A stretch of DNA of 64,000 nucleotides. Origin: Allopusillimonas sp008369125 (GTDB lineage Bacteria; Pseudomonadota; Gammaproteobacteria; Burkholderiales; Burkholderiaceae_B). Positions 52,596 through 61,312 of this stretch are shown piece by piece. The notes below the pieces were generated by a model that made no database searches, was not told the DNA's origin, and was given only the letters and a program-made list of their open reading frames with translations. The position numbers were made by a program, and so were the translations under genes. The DNA is taken from contig NZ_VOAY01000003.1 in the NCBI RefSeq assembly GCF_008369125.1, positions 1 to 64,000 on the forward strand. The letters are read 5' to 3'. Every line of letters starts with the position of its first letter. Position 1 is the stretch's first letter.

Positions 52596-54047
52596 TTAAA
52601 GCCCTATGCACAGATACTTGACCACAAGATAGTCGTCCAGCCCGTACTTGGAGCCTTCACGCCCCAGGCCAGATTGCTTCACGCCGCCAAAAGGTGCAGC
52701 TTCATTGGACACGATGCCGGTATTAATGCCGACCATGCCGTATTCAAGCGCCTCGCCCACGCGCCAGACTCGGCCGATGTCGCGACTGTAGAAGTACGCA
52801 GCCAGACCAAACTCGGTGTCATTGGCGAGTTTGATGACTTCTTCGTCTGTTTTGAAGCGGAACAGGGGTGCCAGCGGGCCAAAGGTTTCTTCTTTGGCTA
52901 CTTTCATGGCTGGCGTGATGTCAGTCATGATGGTCGGCTCGAAAAAAGTACCGCCCAAGGCATGAGCCTTGCCGCCTGTAAGCACTTTTCCGCCTTTTTC
53001 CAGCGCATCAGCGATGTGCTCTTCGATTTTACGCACGGCATTTTCGTCAATAAGAGGGCCTTGTGTAACGCCTTCTTCGAGCCCGTTGCCAATCTTTAGC
53101 TTGCTGACGGCCGCAACCAGCTTTTGCGCAAAAGCATCGTACACCGCTTCGTGAACATAGATTCGGTTGGCACAAACACATGTTTGCCCGGTATTGCGGT
53201 ACTTGCTCGCCATGGCCCCTTCGATCGCGGCATCTAGGTCAGCATCATCAAAAACGATAAAGGGCGCATTGCCCCCGAGCTCCATAGACACTTTCTTAAT
53301 GGTGCTGGCGGTTTGCTCCATGAGTTTTCGACCCACTTCAGTGGACCCGGTAAACGTCATTTTGCGCACAATAGGGTTGCTGGTCATTTCGCCGCCAATC
53401 GCGCTGGCCGACCCGGTCAAAATGGAGAAAACGCCAGGTGGCACGCCCGCCTCTTCGGCAAGCACGGCCAATGCCAACGCAGAGTATGGCGTTGCTGTTG
53501 CTGGCTTGACCACGAAGGGGCAGCCTGCCCCTAATGCTGCGCCCGCTTTGCGGGTAATCATGGATGAGGGGAAGTTCCAGGGGGTAATGGCGGCGCATAC
53601 GCCTATAGGCTCTTTGATCACGACCACACGGCGGTCGGGCGATGGGCCCGGAATGGTATCACCGTAAGCGCGTTTGCCCTCTTCGCCATACCATTCAAAA
53701 TAGGAGGCCCCATAGGCGATCTCGCCCTTGGATTCAGCCAGTGGCTTGCCCTGCTCGACCGTCATGATGGTGGCAAGGTCGTCGGCATTGGCCATCATCA
53801 GGTCAAACCAGCGGCGCAATATGTTTGCACGCTCTTTGGCCGTTTTGCTGCGCCAGCCTGCCCAGGCTGCATCGGCCGCCTCAATGGCACGCCGGGTTTC
53901 GGTTGCACCCATTTTGGGTATGGTGCCTATGACTTCACCCGTGGCGGGGTTAGTTACGTTTATGGTTTCGCCACTGTCTGCGTCGCACCATTTGCCATTG
54001 ATATAGCACTGTTGCCGAAATAAACCCGGGTTTTTCAAATTAAGCAT
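52596..54047 (-). CDS. gabD: NAD(P)-dependent succinate-semialdehyde dehydrogenase
   Basis: A 483-residue aldehyde dehydrogenase of the GabD class. The cofactor segment is AITPWNFPSSMITRKAGAAL. The general-base Glu is in SMELGGNAPFIVF and the catalytic Cys in NTGQTCVCANR. C-terminal segments APFGGVKQSGLGREG and GLDDYLVVKYLC are typical of GabD. It oxidises succinic semialdehyde to succinate in 4-aminobutyrate and related catabolism. I chose the ATG at 54047 (MLNLKNPGLF) with GAGGAG upstream. It stands alone, with no gabT next to it. Confidence 0.94.
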   Translation of the reverse strand: MLNLKNPGLFRQQCYINGKWCDADSGETINVTNPATGEVIGTIPKMGATETRRAIEAADAAWAGWRSKTAKERANILRRWFDLMMANADDLATIMTVEQGKPLAESKGEIAYGASYFEWYGEEGKRAYGDTIPGPSPDRRVVVIKEPIGVCAAITPWNFPSSMITRKAGAALGAGCPFVVKPATATPYSALALAVLAEEAGVPPGVFSILTGSASAIGGEMTSNPIVRKMTFTGSTEVGRKLMEQTASTIKKVSMELGGNAPFIVFDDADLDAAIEGAMASKYRNTGQTCVCANRIYVHEAVYDAFAQKLVAAVSKLKIGNGLEEGVTQGPLIDENAVRKIEEHIADALEKGGKVLTGGKAHALGGTFFEPTIMTDITPAMKVAKEETFGPLAPLFRFKTDEEVIKLANDTEFGLAAYFYSRDIGRVWRVGEALEYGMVGINTGIVSNEAAPFGGVKQSGLGREGSKYGLDDYLVVKYLCIGL

Positions 54048-54246
54048 TTTGCCCTCCTCTCTGATTGTGCAATGACTGTTCTGATTTGCGTATAGAGCAA
54101 GCCTCAGCGCCATACAAGCAAAGCTTAACTGTACGCTTTTTTCAAATAACTTACCTATGGTGGCACCGTGTTCCGCCTGTGGCACGGCCGTTCTGCCCGC
54201 AAACGAAAAACCTGCCTGCTAGTACTGCGCACGACATCAGTGCGTA

Positions 54247-55143
54247 TCACGCCCCGTCGATCAAGACGGCGGCATCCTCACTCCAGTCGCGAGCTCGTGA
54301 AAACCGCTTGAGCCCGGTGTTCACGTTTATGCCGAAAGGTGCCAGCGTCTCTGCCAAATGACCCGCGTTGCGAGCAAGGGACTGATCGTCAGGCAGATCC
54401 CCCCGGGTGGCGATGATCACGCGATTGCCTTCGCGCAGGTTAAAGAAATTACCGAATACAGCCGCATAGGTCGCAGACTCTTGCTCGTACATGTGGCTAT
54501 TGGTAAAGGTGTTGGCCACCAGAACACCATCCGGACTGAGGATAGTGCGCACCACATGCAGGAACTCAACCGTAAGCAGGTGGGCTGGAATGTAATCCAC
54601 GTCAAATGCGTCCAGCATCACCATGTCGTACTTGCGGCCTTCCCGGCTGGCACGCTCCACAAAATCGCGGCCATCCTCGATAAAGACACGTTGTTGTGGG
54701 CCCTGCTCGTACCCGAAAAAGCGTTCTGCCACGCGGACGACGGCGGGATCAATTTCAACGGAGTCAATAATCGCGTCTGGAAGTATTTTGGCAAAGGCAC
54801 GCGGGATGGTCGCCCCGCCAAGACCCACAATTAATATGTTCTGCGGGTTTGGCCTCACAAATAAAGCGGTGGTCATCATGCGCGTATAGGCGAACACCAT
54901 TTTATCGGGGTCAGCCAGGTCAAAACAGGTTTGACGACCATCGTCTTGTGTCTGCTCGAAGTTCATGCATCGTTCCCCGTCTTCCTCAAAGACCAGAACG
55001 GCCGCAAAGTCAGACGGCTCGACATGAATGACATGCGTGTCCGGGCCGGTAAACAGGGCATAAGTAATGAGTACAGGTGCCAAAACGGCCAGAACGCCGC
55101 CGAACACGGCGATGAATGGTAGTTGGCGACGGGAAAGTTGCAT
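54247..55143 (-). CDS. Spermidine synthase-like protein
   Basis: A 298-residue protein with one N-terminal membrane segment (about residues 10-31) and a SpeE-like methyltransferase fold behind it: ILIVGLGGATIPRAF (cofactor loop), DSVEIDPAVV and IEDGRDFVERA, then MVMLDAFDVDYIPAHL. The membrane anchor and the lack of a canonical polyamine site suggest it is not a classical spermidine synthase. Similar proteins are usually annotated as fused or spermidine synthase-like. Function unproven. No speD is near. Confidence 0.8.
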   Translation of the reverse strand: MQLSRRQLPFIAVFGGVLAVLAPVLITYALFTGPDTHVIHVEPSDFAAVLVFEEDGERCMNFEQTQDDGRQTCFDLADPDKMVFAYTRMMTTALFVRPNPQNILIVGLGGATIPRAFAKILPDAIIDSVEIDPAVVRVAERFFGYEQGPQQRVFIEDGRDFVERASREGRKYDMVMLDAFDVDYIPAHLLTVEFLHVVRTILSPDGVLVANTFTNSHMYEQESATYAAVFGNFFNLREGNRVIIATRGDLPDDQSLARNAGHLAETLAPFGINVNTGLKRFSRARDWSEDAAVLIDGA

Positions 55144-55427
55144 GAAGGTGGAAGCCCTGGTTGACGAGACGGCGGACGTGGCAGATAACGCCGAGCGAGA
55201 TCATCCGCCACTACATTGAACAACTGCAAACCCCGCGCTGACCGCACCCAAAGGGTACCGTGCTGTGCTGCGCTGTGCCGTGCTGCGAGACTGATACTGC
55301 CATTAAATTGCAACACCCTGCGAGGCTTTATACCTGCAGGGTGTGTTTAGGCTTTTGACACGGAGTCAGCCTGTCGCTTTATATCTCGATGGGCCGTCAT
55401 GGTAGCGGCCCAATTAAAACGATACTG
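55144..55427. other. Intergenic region with a 9-bp-stem hairpin
   Basis: A stem ACACCCTGC (55313-55321) / GCAGGGTGT (55336-55344) lies about 85 bp after the nrdH stop and probably ends the nrd operon, though the T-tract is poor. Around 55260-55290 the DNA is an irregular run of CTGTGC/GTGCTGC echoes. Confidence 0.5.
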
Positions 55428-55658
55428 TCAGGCGTAAGAGACGAGGCCTTTGATCTTGGCGGCATCGTAGCCCGACCATGTGTCCTGATCGGTCTCGACG
55501 ACTGGCGCGCTGCGAAAGCCCAGGCTGCTCAGACGCTCGAGGTGGTCTTGCTGCTGCGTGATGTCGATGGTTTCATATTCGATTCCCAGAATATCCATGT
55601 CACGCTTGGTGAGATCGCATTGTGGGCAGTTGGGTTTGGAGTAGACGGTTACAGCCAT
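55428..55658 (-). CDS. nrdH: Glutaredoxin-like protein NrdH
   Basis: A 76-residue thioredoxin-fold electron donor for class I ribonucleotide reductase. The redox motif CPQC is at residues 11-14. The C-terminal segment WSGYDAAKIKGL corresponds to the NrdH signature around WSGF. It ends the nrdA-nrdB-nrdH operon, 39 bp after nrdB. NrdH normally pairs with NrdEF and often NrdI; here it follows an NrdAB-type enzyme and nrdI is absent. Confidence 0.92.
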   Translation of the reverse strand: MAVTVYSKPNCPQCDLTKRDMDILGIEYETIDITQQQDHLERLSSLGFRSAPVVETDQDTWSGYDAAKIKGLVSYA

Positions 55659-55697
55659 GGTGAAGTCCTTGTTTTAGTTTATGGGGGCCGACAGGGT

Positions 55698-56813
55698 TTA
55701 GAAATCTACTTCGAAGACTTGGTCCTGATCGTCGCGCCGCATGACGCCGACTTTGTACTGGGCTGTGTCCTCTTCCTGGTTGGATGCCTGGATTTTGCTC
55801 ATGTTCAACCAGCTTTCCATGTATTTCAGGGGGTTCTCTTCGATGATGGGAAAGGGCATCTCGTCCTCAATGCCAAAGAACCGAGCTACGTCAGTAGAGC
55901 TGAAATGTACCCAGTCTTTCATCATCTGGCAGGTCACGCCGGTAAGCTCACGGCCTTCAGAGAAGGCGTAATCTGTCCATTCGATTTCGCTGGCAGTTAC
56001 CTCGGAGACCATGGCGATGATCTTTTCGCGGCATTGTTCGAAGGCAGTGCGACCGCGTTCGGTCTTGAACATGGCACGCAGAACCTCTTTGCCGTACTGC
56101 ACATGAATCTCGAACTCATCCTGGGCAATTTTTTGAACGGCTTTGCCGATAGGCTGGAATAGACCCGTACCGTCGCAGATGCCGAAGGTTACGGCAAACG
56201 ATGCCATAAACTGTATACGCTCCATGCACAGCAAGCCAACGATAAACATGTAGACATCGTTGTAGGTTTCTTGATTGTTTTCGCGCTTACCGCGCGCATA
56301 ATCGTAGCTGGTTTCGAAGGCCTTGTTAAAGACGTTGCTCACCACATGAAGCCGGCTCATGGCCTCTTTGACAGACAAAATCTCGCTGAGGATGTCGTCC
56401 GGGTTGTCAAAGCTGTTGCGCACGATCTCAGAATACGTCGCTGCATGGACGATCTCGTTTCTGGTAATTTCTACCCAGCCGGCCCAGCCTTCCGCACTGG
56501 TACAAACCGGTGCCAGCACGGCAGCAATTGAACGAGACGCAACGCTATCAGCTTCCCACTGCCAGGCTAGCGTTTTTACCATCATGTCATAGGTGTGCTT
56601 GTCGCAGGTTTTAAACTGCACATTGCACGTCGAATAGTCGAACTCGTTTTCATCCCAGTCTTGGTTCTTCAGCGTCTTGTAGAGCTTCCAGAGTTCTGGG
56701 TACGACTTGTTGATGGTGTCGAACAGGCCCAGGTCTTGTCCGAGAATGATTTCCGGAAACTCATAATCGGATTTTTCGGTATTGAAGATTTTGCTTGGTA
56801 GTGTGGTGGTCAT
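55698..56813 (-). CDS. nrdB: Class I ribonucleotide reductase, small subunit
   Basis: A 371-residue di-iron radical subunit. Likely ligands are Glu88/Asp90 (WQWEAD), Glu120 and His123 (RNEIVHAATY), then ERIQFMASF and EFEIHVQYGKEV. The radical Tyr127 is present, so it is a tyrosyl-radical enzyme rather than class Ic. The C-terminal tail VGVMRRDDQDQVFEVDF would dock in NrdA. I chose the ATG at 56813 (MTTTLPSKIF). Sequence style is closer to phage-type NrdB than to the usual chromosomal one; this is my impression, not measured. Confidence 0.92.
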   Translation of the reverse strand: MTTTLPSKIFNTEKSDYEFPEIILGQDLGLFDTINKSYPELWKLYKTLKNQDWDENEFDYSTCNVQFKTCDKHTYDMMVKTLAWQWEADSVASRSIAAVLAPVCTSAEGWAGWVEITRNEIVHAATYSEIVRNSFDNPDDILSEILSVKEAMSRLHVVSNVFNKAFETSYDYARGKRENNQETYNDVYMFIVGLLCMERIQFMASFAVTFGICDGTGLFQPIGKAVQKIAQDEFEIHVQYGKEVLRAMFKTERGRTAFEQCREKIIAMVSEVTASEIEWTDYAFSEGRELTGVTCQMMKDWVHFSSTDVARFFGIEDEMPFPIIEENPLKYMESWLNMSKIQASNQEEDTAQYKVGVMRRDDQDQVFEVDF

Positions 56814-56915
56814 GTAATTGTTCGTGTAAAAGCGATTAAATGTCTGCAAAGATGCGAATGCGATTGCCGCAACCGGGCCACCAAAAAAGGGGGCTGGCTG
56901 CGCTGCGGCGGGTCA

Positions 56916-59369
56916 CTACATCGTGCAACCTTCGCACGCCGCGTCTTCCAGGTCTTGAAGACTGCCAGCATTGTCCAGGCCCTTATCGGACGCCACATTT
57001 GAGTTGTAGTAATAGCGGGTTTTCATCCCGTACTTCACCATTGCGAAGTAGTGGCTAAGCAACTCTTTACTGCCGATAAGGTCGTCGTCCTTGATCCGGC
57101 GCCACAAATCGGCGGAGATGGCCTGATCTGTAAACTTTTGAAATACCGCATAGGCCTTGATCATGTTTACCTCGGAGATGTCCCAGGCAGACTGATATTT
57201 CCAGTTGGCATCGTCGCTGTTGGGTGCAGCCCAGCGGATGGTGACGGAACCGTCTGTTTTGTTGAGCGTGGTGTCTCTGACGGGGTAGATGGAATTGGGC
57301 TTGCCCAACGCCTTGGAGGATGACTCACCTGGCATGTAGGCAACCAGGCAAGAATGCCCGATACCACCGTTCTGGATAATCTCGGTGCGCAGCGCTTCCC
57401 AGTCGTAGCGGTATTCGAAGTCACCCAACTCGTCTACGTTGCGATTGTATGTGTCGATAGGCAACCAGCCCTCGGGCCATTTGGTCTTGTGCATCCAGCG
57501 CGGCAAACCTCTTTCTTTGCTGATGCGCAACGAGGCCCGGATTGCATGATACATATGGCGCTCGGCAACCCGATGCAATTCTTCGCGGCCTTCTTTGGAG
57601 TCGTATGTCAGACCTTTTCTGGCCATATGCGCGGCCACGCCCATCAAGCCCACACCCGCGTTCATGCGCGCTTTGGCCGTAACGGCCACGTGCGGCAGCA
57701 CATAGTGCGAATTATTGATGCAGTAATCGATCATTTTGAGTGACAGATACATGGCCTCTTGATACGCCTCGTCGTCATTTTCGTCGATGGAGTCATACGC
57801 CGTTGCGCCCAGGGAGCACAGCGCAATTTCAGGCTCTTTGTGCAACTCGACGATACGCACGACCTCATAGCTTGCCCCTTCAGACAATATGGTGTCACCT
57901 GCCTGAACTTCGCCGGCAAAAACCACACGGGGCAGCATTGAGCCGGGTACGGCGAGCGTTAGCGGTTCGTTGAAGTTAAACGTTTTGGTCGACGAGTCGG
58001 CCAGCTCGACCGTGACATAACCGACCTCGCTGTCTGAGTACAGGTCGCGCATATCTTGGTAAGGCCAGTTTGGCTCACTGATCTCCAGGCACAGGTTACT
58101 GGAGTGAATGGTTTCTTTGAACGGCGTATGACGGTTCATCTCATCAATACTGGCCAGGTAGGCGACCCCGGTTTCCAGTGCTTCATTCAGAGAGGTAAGG
58201 ATCAGGTCACGTGGCTTGAAATATTCTTTCTTGAACGACGGATCTTGTTCCAGACGTTCGTATTCGCGCTTGAAGGCCGCCGTGTCAGCGCTGAAAAACA
58301 GCCGGGTCAGCTGGGGTGCCGTGCGCACGTTGAATGAAAAAGCACTTTCGTTGCGTGCAACTTTCTCGGCGAAGAACTTGTTGGTGACCAGGGCGTAATG
58401 CAGATCACGGTTTTTGCGGTCTTCGGTGCTGCGCGGGTTGCGCAAGTGGGCGATGATTTCGGCCTCGGGGTCGAAACCTGAGTAGTAAGTGGTGCACGCA
58501 CCGCCCCGCCCTGCCTGCATGTTGGCATGTACCGCCTTGCCCAGGGAAGCCAGATAGGGCAGCTTGCCCTGATGCTGGATGAGGCCACCACGCACGGAAT
58601 CGCCCTTGCTGCGGGTGATGAGGTGGCTGCCGATGCCGGCCGATGCAGCCGTCATGCGGTAAGCAATATGGTCACCAATGGCCAGAGATGCTTCGCTGTC
58701 ATCGACAACGTACAGGCAACACGAGGCGAAACCACGCAGCTTGGTACCCAGGTTTACGTAGTTGGGCGTAGGGGCAGAGATGCGTTTGGCGGCGAATTCG
58801 TTATAAAAGCGCCGAACCAGCTCCATACGCTGCGCCTTGGGCTCCTTCTCGGACAGGGCCATGGCCATGCGCATGTAAACAAATTGCTGGGTTTCGTATT
58901 CTTGCCGGGTAACGCGGTTCTGCAGACTATATTTCTTACGAATATAGTGCAGGGAAAAATGCGGGGTGTCGTAATCTAGCTCATGGTTGATAAAGGATTG
59001 GACCAGATCGTATTCCGACTGGTCGTAATCCATGCGAACCATAACCTGGTCGGCAATCATTTTTTCGTGCAGCGCCTGAACGGTCGGGATCTCTGCACCA
59101 TGAATGGTTTTGTGCAGGTGCGAGGCATAGAGCCTGCCTGCCATCAGGTAATAGCTCCAGGTGCCTTTATCGAGGCAATTCTGGATCAGTTTTTCTTGAA
59201 GGTCAGCGGTTTGGACCGTATCGGGCATGGTGCTGACGGCCTGGATTACAATGCTGCTCCAGTCGACTTTATTACCCAGGTTGGCTGCCGCCCAGCGGCC
59301 CCAGCCATTCAGTTTGCTGGGGATATAAGGTTCGATGCGTCCATCACGCTTGACGATATTTTTGATCAC
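56916..59369 (-). CDS. nrdA: Class I ribonucleotide reductase, large subunit, with extra insertion
   Basis: An 817-residue catalytic subunit reducing NDPs to dNDPs. Active-site residues are Asn425, Cys427 and Glu429 in SSNLCLEI. The redox pair is Cys217 (FASCCLY) and Cys518 (EIALCSLGA). The swinging C-terminal pair is in CEGCTM. The N-terminal 90 residues are a divergent ATP-cone. Between Cys427 and Cys518 is an unusual insert of about 75 residues (438-512), with a beta-rich pattern (YVTVELADSS, VVFAGEVQAGDTIL). The start is GTG at 59369. It leads nrdA-nrdB-nrdH, controlled by two NrdR boxes. Confidence 0.92.
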   Translation of the reverse strand: MIKNIVKRDGRIEPYIPSKLNGWGRWAAANLGNKVDWSSIVIQAVSTMPDTVQTADLQEKLIQNCLDKGTWSYYLMAGRLYASHLHKTIHGAEIPTVQALHEKMIADQVMVRMDYDQSEYDLVQSFINHELDYDTPHFSLHYIRKKYSLQNRVTRQEYETQQFVYMRMAMALSEKEPKAQRMELVRRFYNEFAAKRISAPTPNYVNLGTKLRGFASCCLYVVDDSEASLAIGDHIAYRMTAASAGIGSHLITRSKGDSVRGGLIQHQGKLPYLASLGKAVHANMQAGRGGACTTYYSGFDPEAEIIAHLRNPRSTEDRKNRDLHYALVTNKFFAEKVARNESAFSFNVRTAPQLTRLFFSADTAAFKREYERLEQDPSFKKEYFKPRDLILTSLNEALETGVAYLASIDEMNRHTPFKETIHSSNLCLEISEPNWPYQDMRDLYSDSEVGYVTVELADSSTKTFNFNEPLTLAVPGSMLPRVVFAGEVQAGDTILSEGASYEVVRIVELHKEPEIALCSLGATAYDSIDENDDEAYQEAMYLSLKMIDYCINNSHYVLPHVAVTAKARMNAGVGLMGVAAHMARKGLTYDSKEGREELHRVAERHMYHAIRASLRISKERGLPRWMHKTKWPEGWLPIDTYNRNVDELGDFEYRYDWEALRTEIIQNGGIGHSCLVAYMPGESSSKALGKPNSIYPVRDTTLNKTDGSVTIRWAAPNSDDANWKYQSAWDISEVNMIKAYAVFQKFTDQAISADLWRRIKDDDLIGSKELLSHYFAMVKYGMKTRYYYNSNVASDKGLDNAGSLQDLEDAACEGCTM

Positions 59370-59508
59370 TGCTTATTACCTTGGTGTTTGTTTGTTGGTT
59401 GGTGGTTTGTTGGCGTATTTATTGGTTTATTGACTTGCTGTTAGCCTATTTGACGTGGCACCGGGTGCCATGGCCGGGCTACAAGGCTGATCCGCTGCTA
59501 ATGCAGGC

Positions 59509-59524
59509 CCGCTACATATGGTGC
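59509..59524 (-). promoter_or_regulatory. NrdR box A
   Basis: CCGCTACATATGGTGC fits the NrdR consensus ACACWAYATMTWGTGT at most positions. It lies just downstream of the nrd promoter -10, one full 32-bp step from box B. Confidence 0.65.
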
Positions 59525-59533
59525 GAAAAGAAG

Positions 59534-59562
59534 AGTATAACCACAACATCTAGTGTCATCAA
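59534..59562 (-). promoter_or_regulatory. nrdABH promoter
   Basis: Minus-strand TTGATG (59557-59562), 17-bp spacer, TATACT (59534-59539), 165 bp before the nrdA start. NrdR box B fills the spacer. Confidence 0.7.
59541..59556 (-). promoter_or_regulatory. NrdR box B
   Basis: CCACAACATCTAGTGT, a close match to the NrdR consensus. Its start is 32 bp from that of box A, the three-turn spacing characteristic of NrdR repression. It occupies the promoter spacer, so bound NrdR would block RNA polymerase. Confidence 0.75.
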
Positions 59563-59814
59563 ATCAAAAACTTGTAAGCGTATCTTCAATCGCGCTATCA
59601 GCCCTGCACGACACCGAAGAACAAACTAGCCTGCCCATGCCTGAAAAATGCATAGCCCATTTCGTTAATAAAGGCCCATAAAAATCAAGTTCATAGGGCC
59701 CAGACGGAAGCGGAAAAAGCACGTAAGTGCCAATAGCGAGCCGCAAGGCTCGTCAGCACCAGATTTACGTATTTTTAGAGGTTTTAAACTGAGTGCCAAC
59801 AGCTCGAGACTCAA

Positions 59815-59833
59815 TAAAAACCCGCAGATGCGG
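59815..59833 (-). terminator. Intrinsic terminator of the potE operon
   Basis: On the minus strand CCGC-ATCT-GCGG is followed by G and five T, about 40 bp after the potE stop. A second weak stem with T-tract (GCAC-TTAC-GTGC, 59714-59730) lies further on. Confidence 0.6.
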
Positions 59834-59875
59834 CCCTCTTGATACCGACCTGCATTAAAGTGCGCAAGGCCAAAA

Positions 59876-61309
59876 CTATCTCGAAATCCCTGGCTCCACA
59901 TGTTTGGGCGTCTGTGCCCTGGCCGCAGCCGCAGCCACGGCCGTCAACTGTCCCCCTGAACCAGCGACGACGGGCGTTTCTCCCGCTCCGGGCTGGCGCA
60001 CGGGGCGGTGATCGAGGCCTGCTGCTACCAGGCTGTAAAGCATCCAGCCTGCGAAGGTAACGAGGCCACCATACAACATGGCCTGAGTGCCCGTTGCGTA
60101 GAGCGCGTACAGGCTGTAGAGGCCAGCAATAAAGGCAACCACGTTGGCGGTTCGCGCCGAAGCTGGTTGCACGTTCTCCGCCCTCTGCAAGGAACTGAGC
60201 GCGGACATGGATAAAATATACGGAATCAGGTTAGTCATCACCGCCAGGTTCACCAAGGTCGTGAACTGTCCATTCAGCGTGGGGCTGATGGTCAGCAAGG
60301 AGAGCAGCGTCTGGGCCCCAGTGATCACGCAAATACCGATAATCGGCGCACCGGATGCGGTCGCTTTGGCGAAAAACGGAAGAAAATACCCCGTTACAGC
60401 GGATGACCGCGCCACCTCGGCAATGGTGAACTGCCAACCCAGCAGGGAACCAAAGCATGAGATGACCATCAAGCCAACCACGATCTTGCCAACCGTCGGG
60501 TCCAGAATTTGCGTGAATACCAGGCCAAAGGGCGCATTGGACTTGGCAAGCTGGTCGATTGGCACGATGCCAGCGATGACACTGGTCGAAGCAATATAGA
60601 GAACTGCCGTGAACCCTGTCGCTATCAAGACCGCCAAGGGTACGTTTCGCTTTGGGTTGTCCACCGTATCTGCGTTAGCACTGGCGGACTCCAGACCCAA
60701 AAAAGCCCACAGTGTGATGGATATTGAAGCGCTTAAGGCCTGAAACGTAGGCATATCCTTAGGGTTCCAGGCGTTGGCATAGAGTTGCGGATCAAACCAG
60801 AACCAGCCGATCACTGCAATTCCCGCCACTGGGATGATTACGCCCCATATGGTGAAGTTACCGATCTTGCCTGTGATCTTTGGACCACCAAAATTGAGCA
60901 CCGAGGCCAACCACAGGCAGGCGATGGTGAGCAACCCAGTTGTAATCGGCGACAGTTTCACGCTTAGAAGCGTGGCGCCGTAGCCTACGGTGGTCACAGC
61001 GATGGCGATATTGGCGATGGCCAGTGACACAAAATAGGTGTAGTTGGTCAAGAAATTGCCGGAACGGCCGTGGGCATACTCGGCATACCCGCCCATGCCG
61101 CCCTGGTGGTTGGAATAGGTACCCGCCCGGGCAAAGCCATAGGCGAGCAACATAGCCCCAATCGCCGTCACCACCCATGACAATACCGAAATATTGCCAA
61201 CCTGGGCCAAATTAGCCGGCAGCAGAATAATGCCCGAGCCCATCATGTTGATGATGGTGATCACAGTGAGCGAAACCAGGCCCATCCGGTTTTCAGTCTT
61301 GTGTGACAT
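59876..61309 (-). CDS. potE: Putrescine-ornithine antiporter PotE
   Basis: A 477-residue APC-family transporter with twelve hydrophobic segments. The opening segment GLVSLTVITIINMMGSGIILLP is typical of PotE/CadB, and LWAFLGLESASANADTVDNPKR marks the conserved helix 6-8 region. It exchanges external ornithine for putrescine. The last 40 residues are a low-complexity Ala/Gly-rich tail beyond the usual PotE length (about 440). It starts 3 bp after the ornithine decarboxylase stop, so the two are co-translated. Confidence 0.93.
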   Translation of the reverse strand: MSHKTENRMGLVSLTVITIINMMGSGIILLPANLAQVGNISVLSWVVTAIGAMLLAYGFARAGTYSNHQGGMGGYAEYAHGRSGNFLTNYTYFVSLAIANIAIAVTTVGYGATLLSVKLSPITTGLLTIACLWLASVLNFGGPKITGKIGNFTIWGVIIPVAGIAVIGWFWFDPQLYANAWNPKDMPTFQALSASISITLWAFLGLESASANADTVDNPKRNVPLAVLIATGFTAVLYIASTSVIAGIVPIDQLAKSNAPFGLVFTQILDPTVGKIVVGLMVISCFGSLLGWQFTIAEVARSSAVTGYFLPFFAKATASGAPIIGICVITGAQTLLSLLTISPTLNGQFTTLVNLAVMTNLIPYILSMSALSSLQRAENVQPASARTANVVAFIAGLYSLYALYATGTQAMLYGGLVTFAGWMLYSLVAAGLDHRPVRQPGAGETPVVAGSGGQLTAVAAAAARAQTPKHVEPGISR

Positions 61310-61312
61310 GTC

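Noticed and set aside
55389..56162. 257-codon plus-strand open frame across nrdH and nrdB
   Set aside because: Shadow of two well-supported minus-strand genes; no domain.
55698..56813. Class Ic (tyrosine-less) ribonucleotide reductase small subunit
   Set aside because: Tyr127 is present at the radical position in the EIVHAATY segment.
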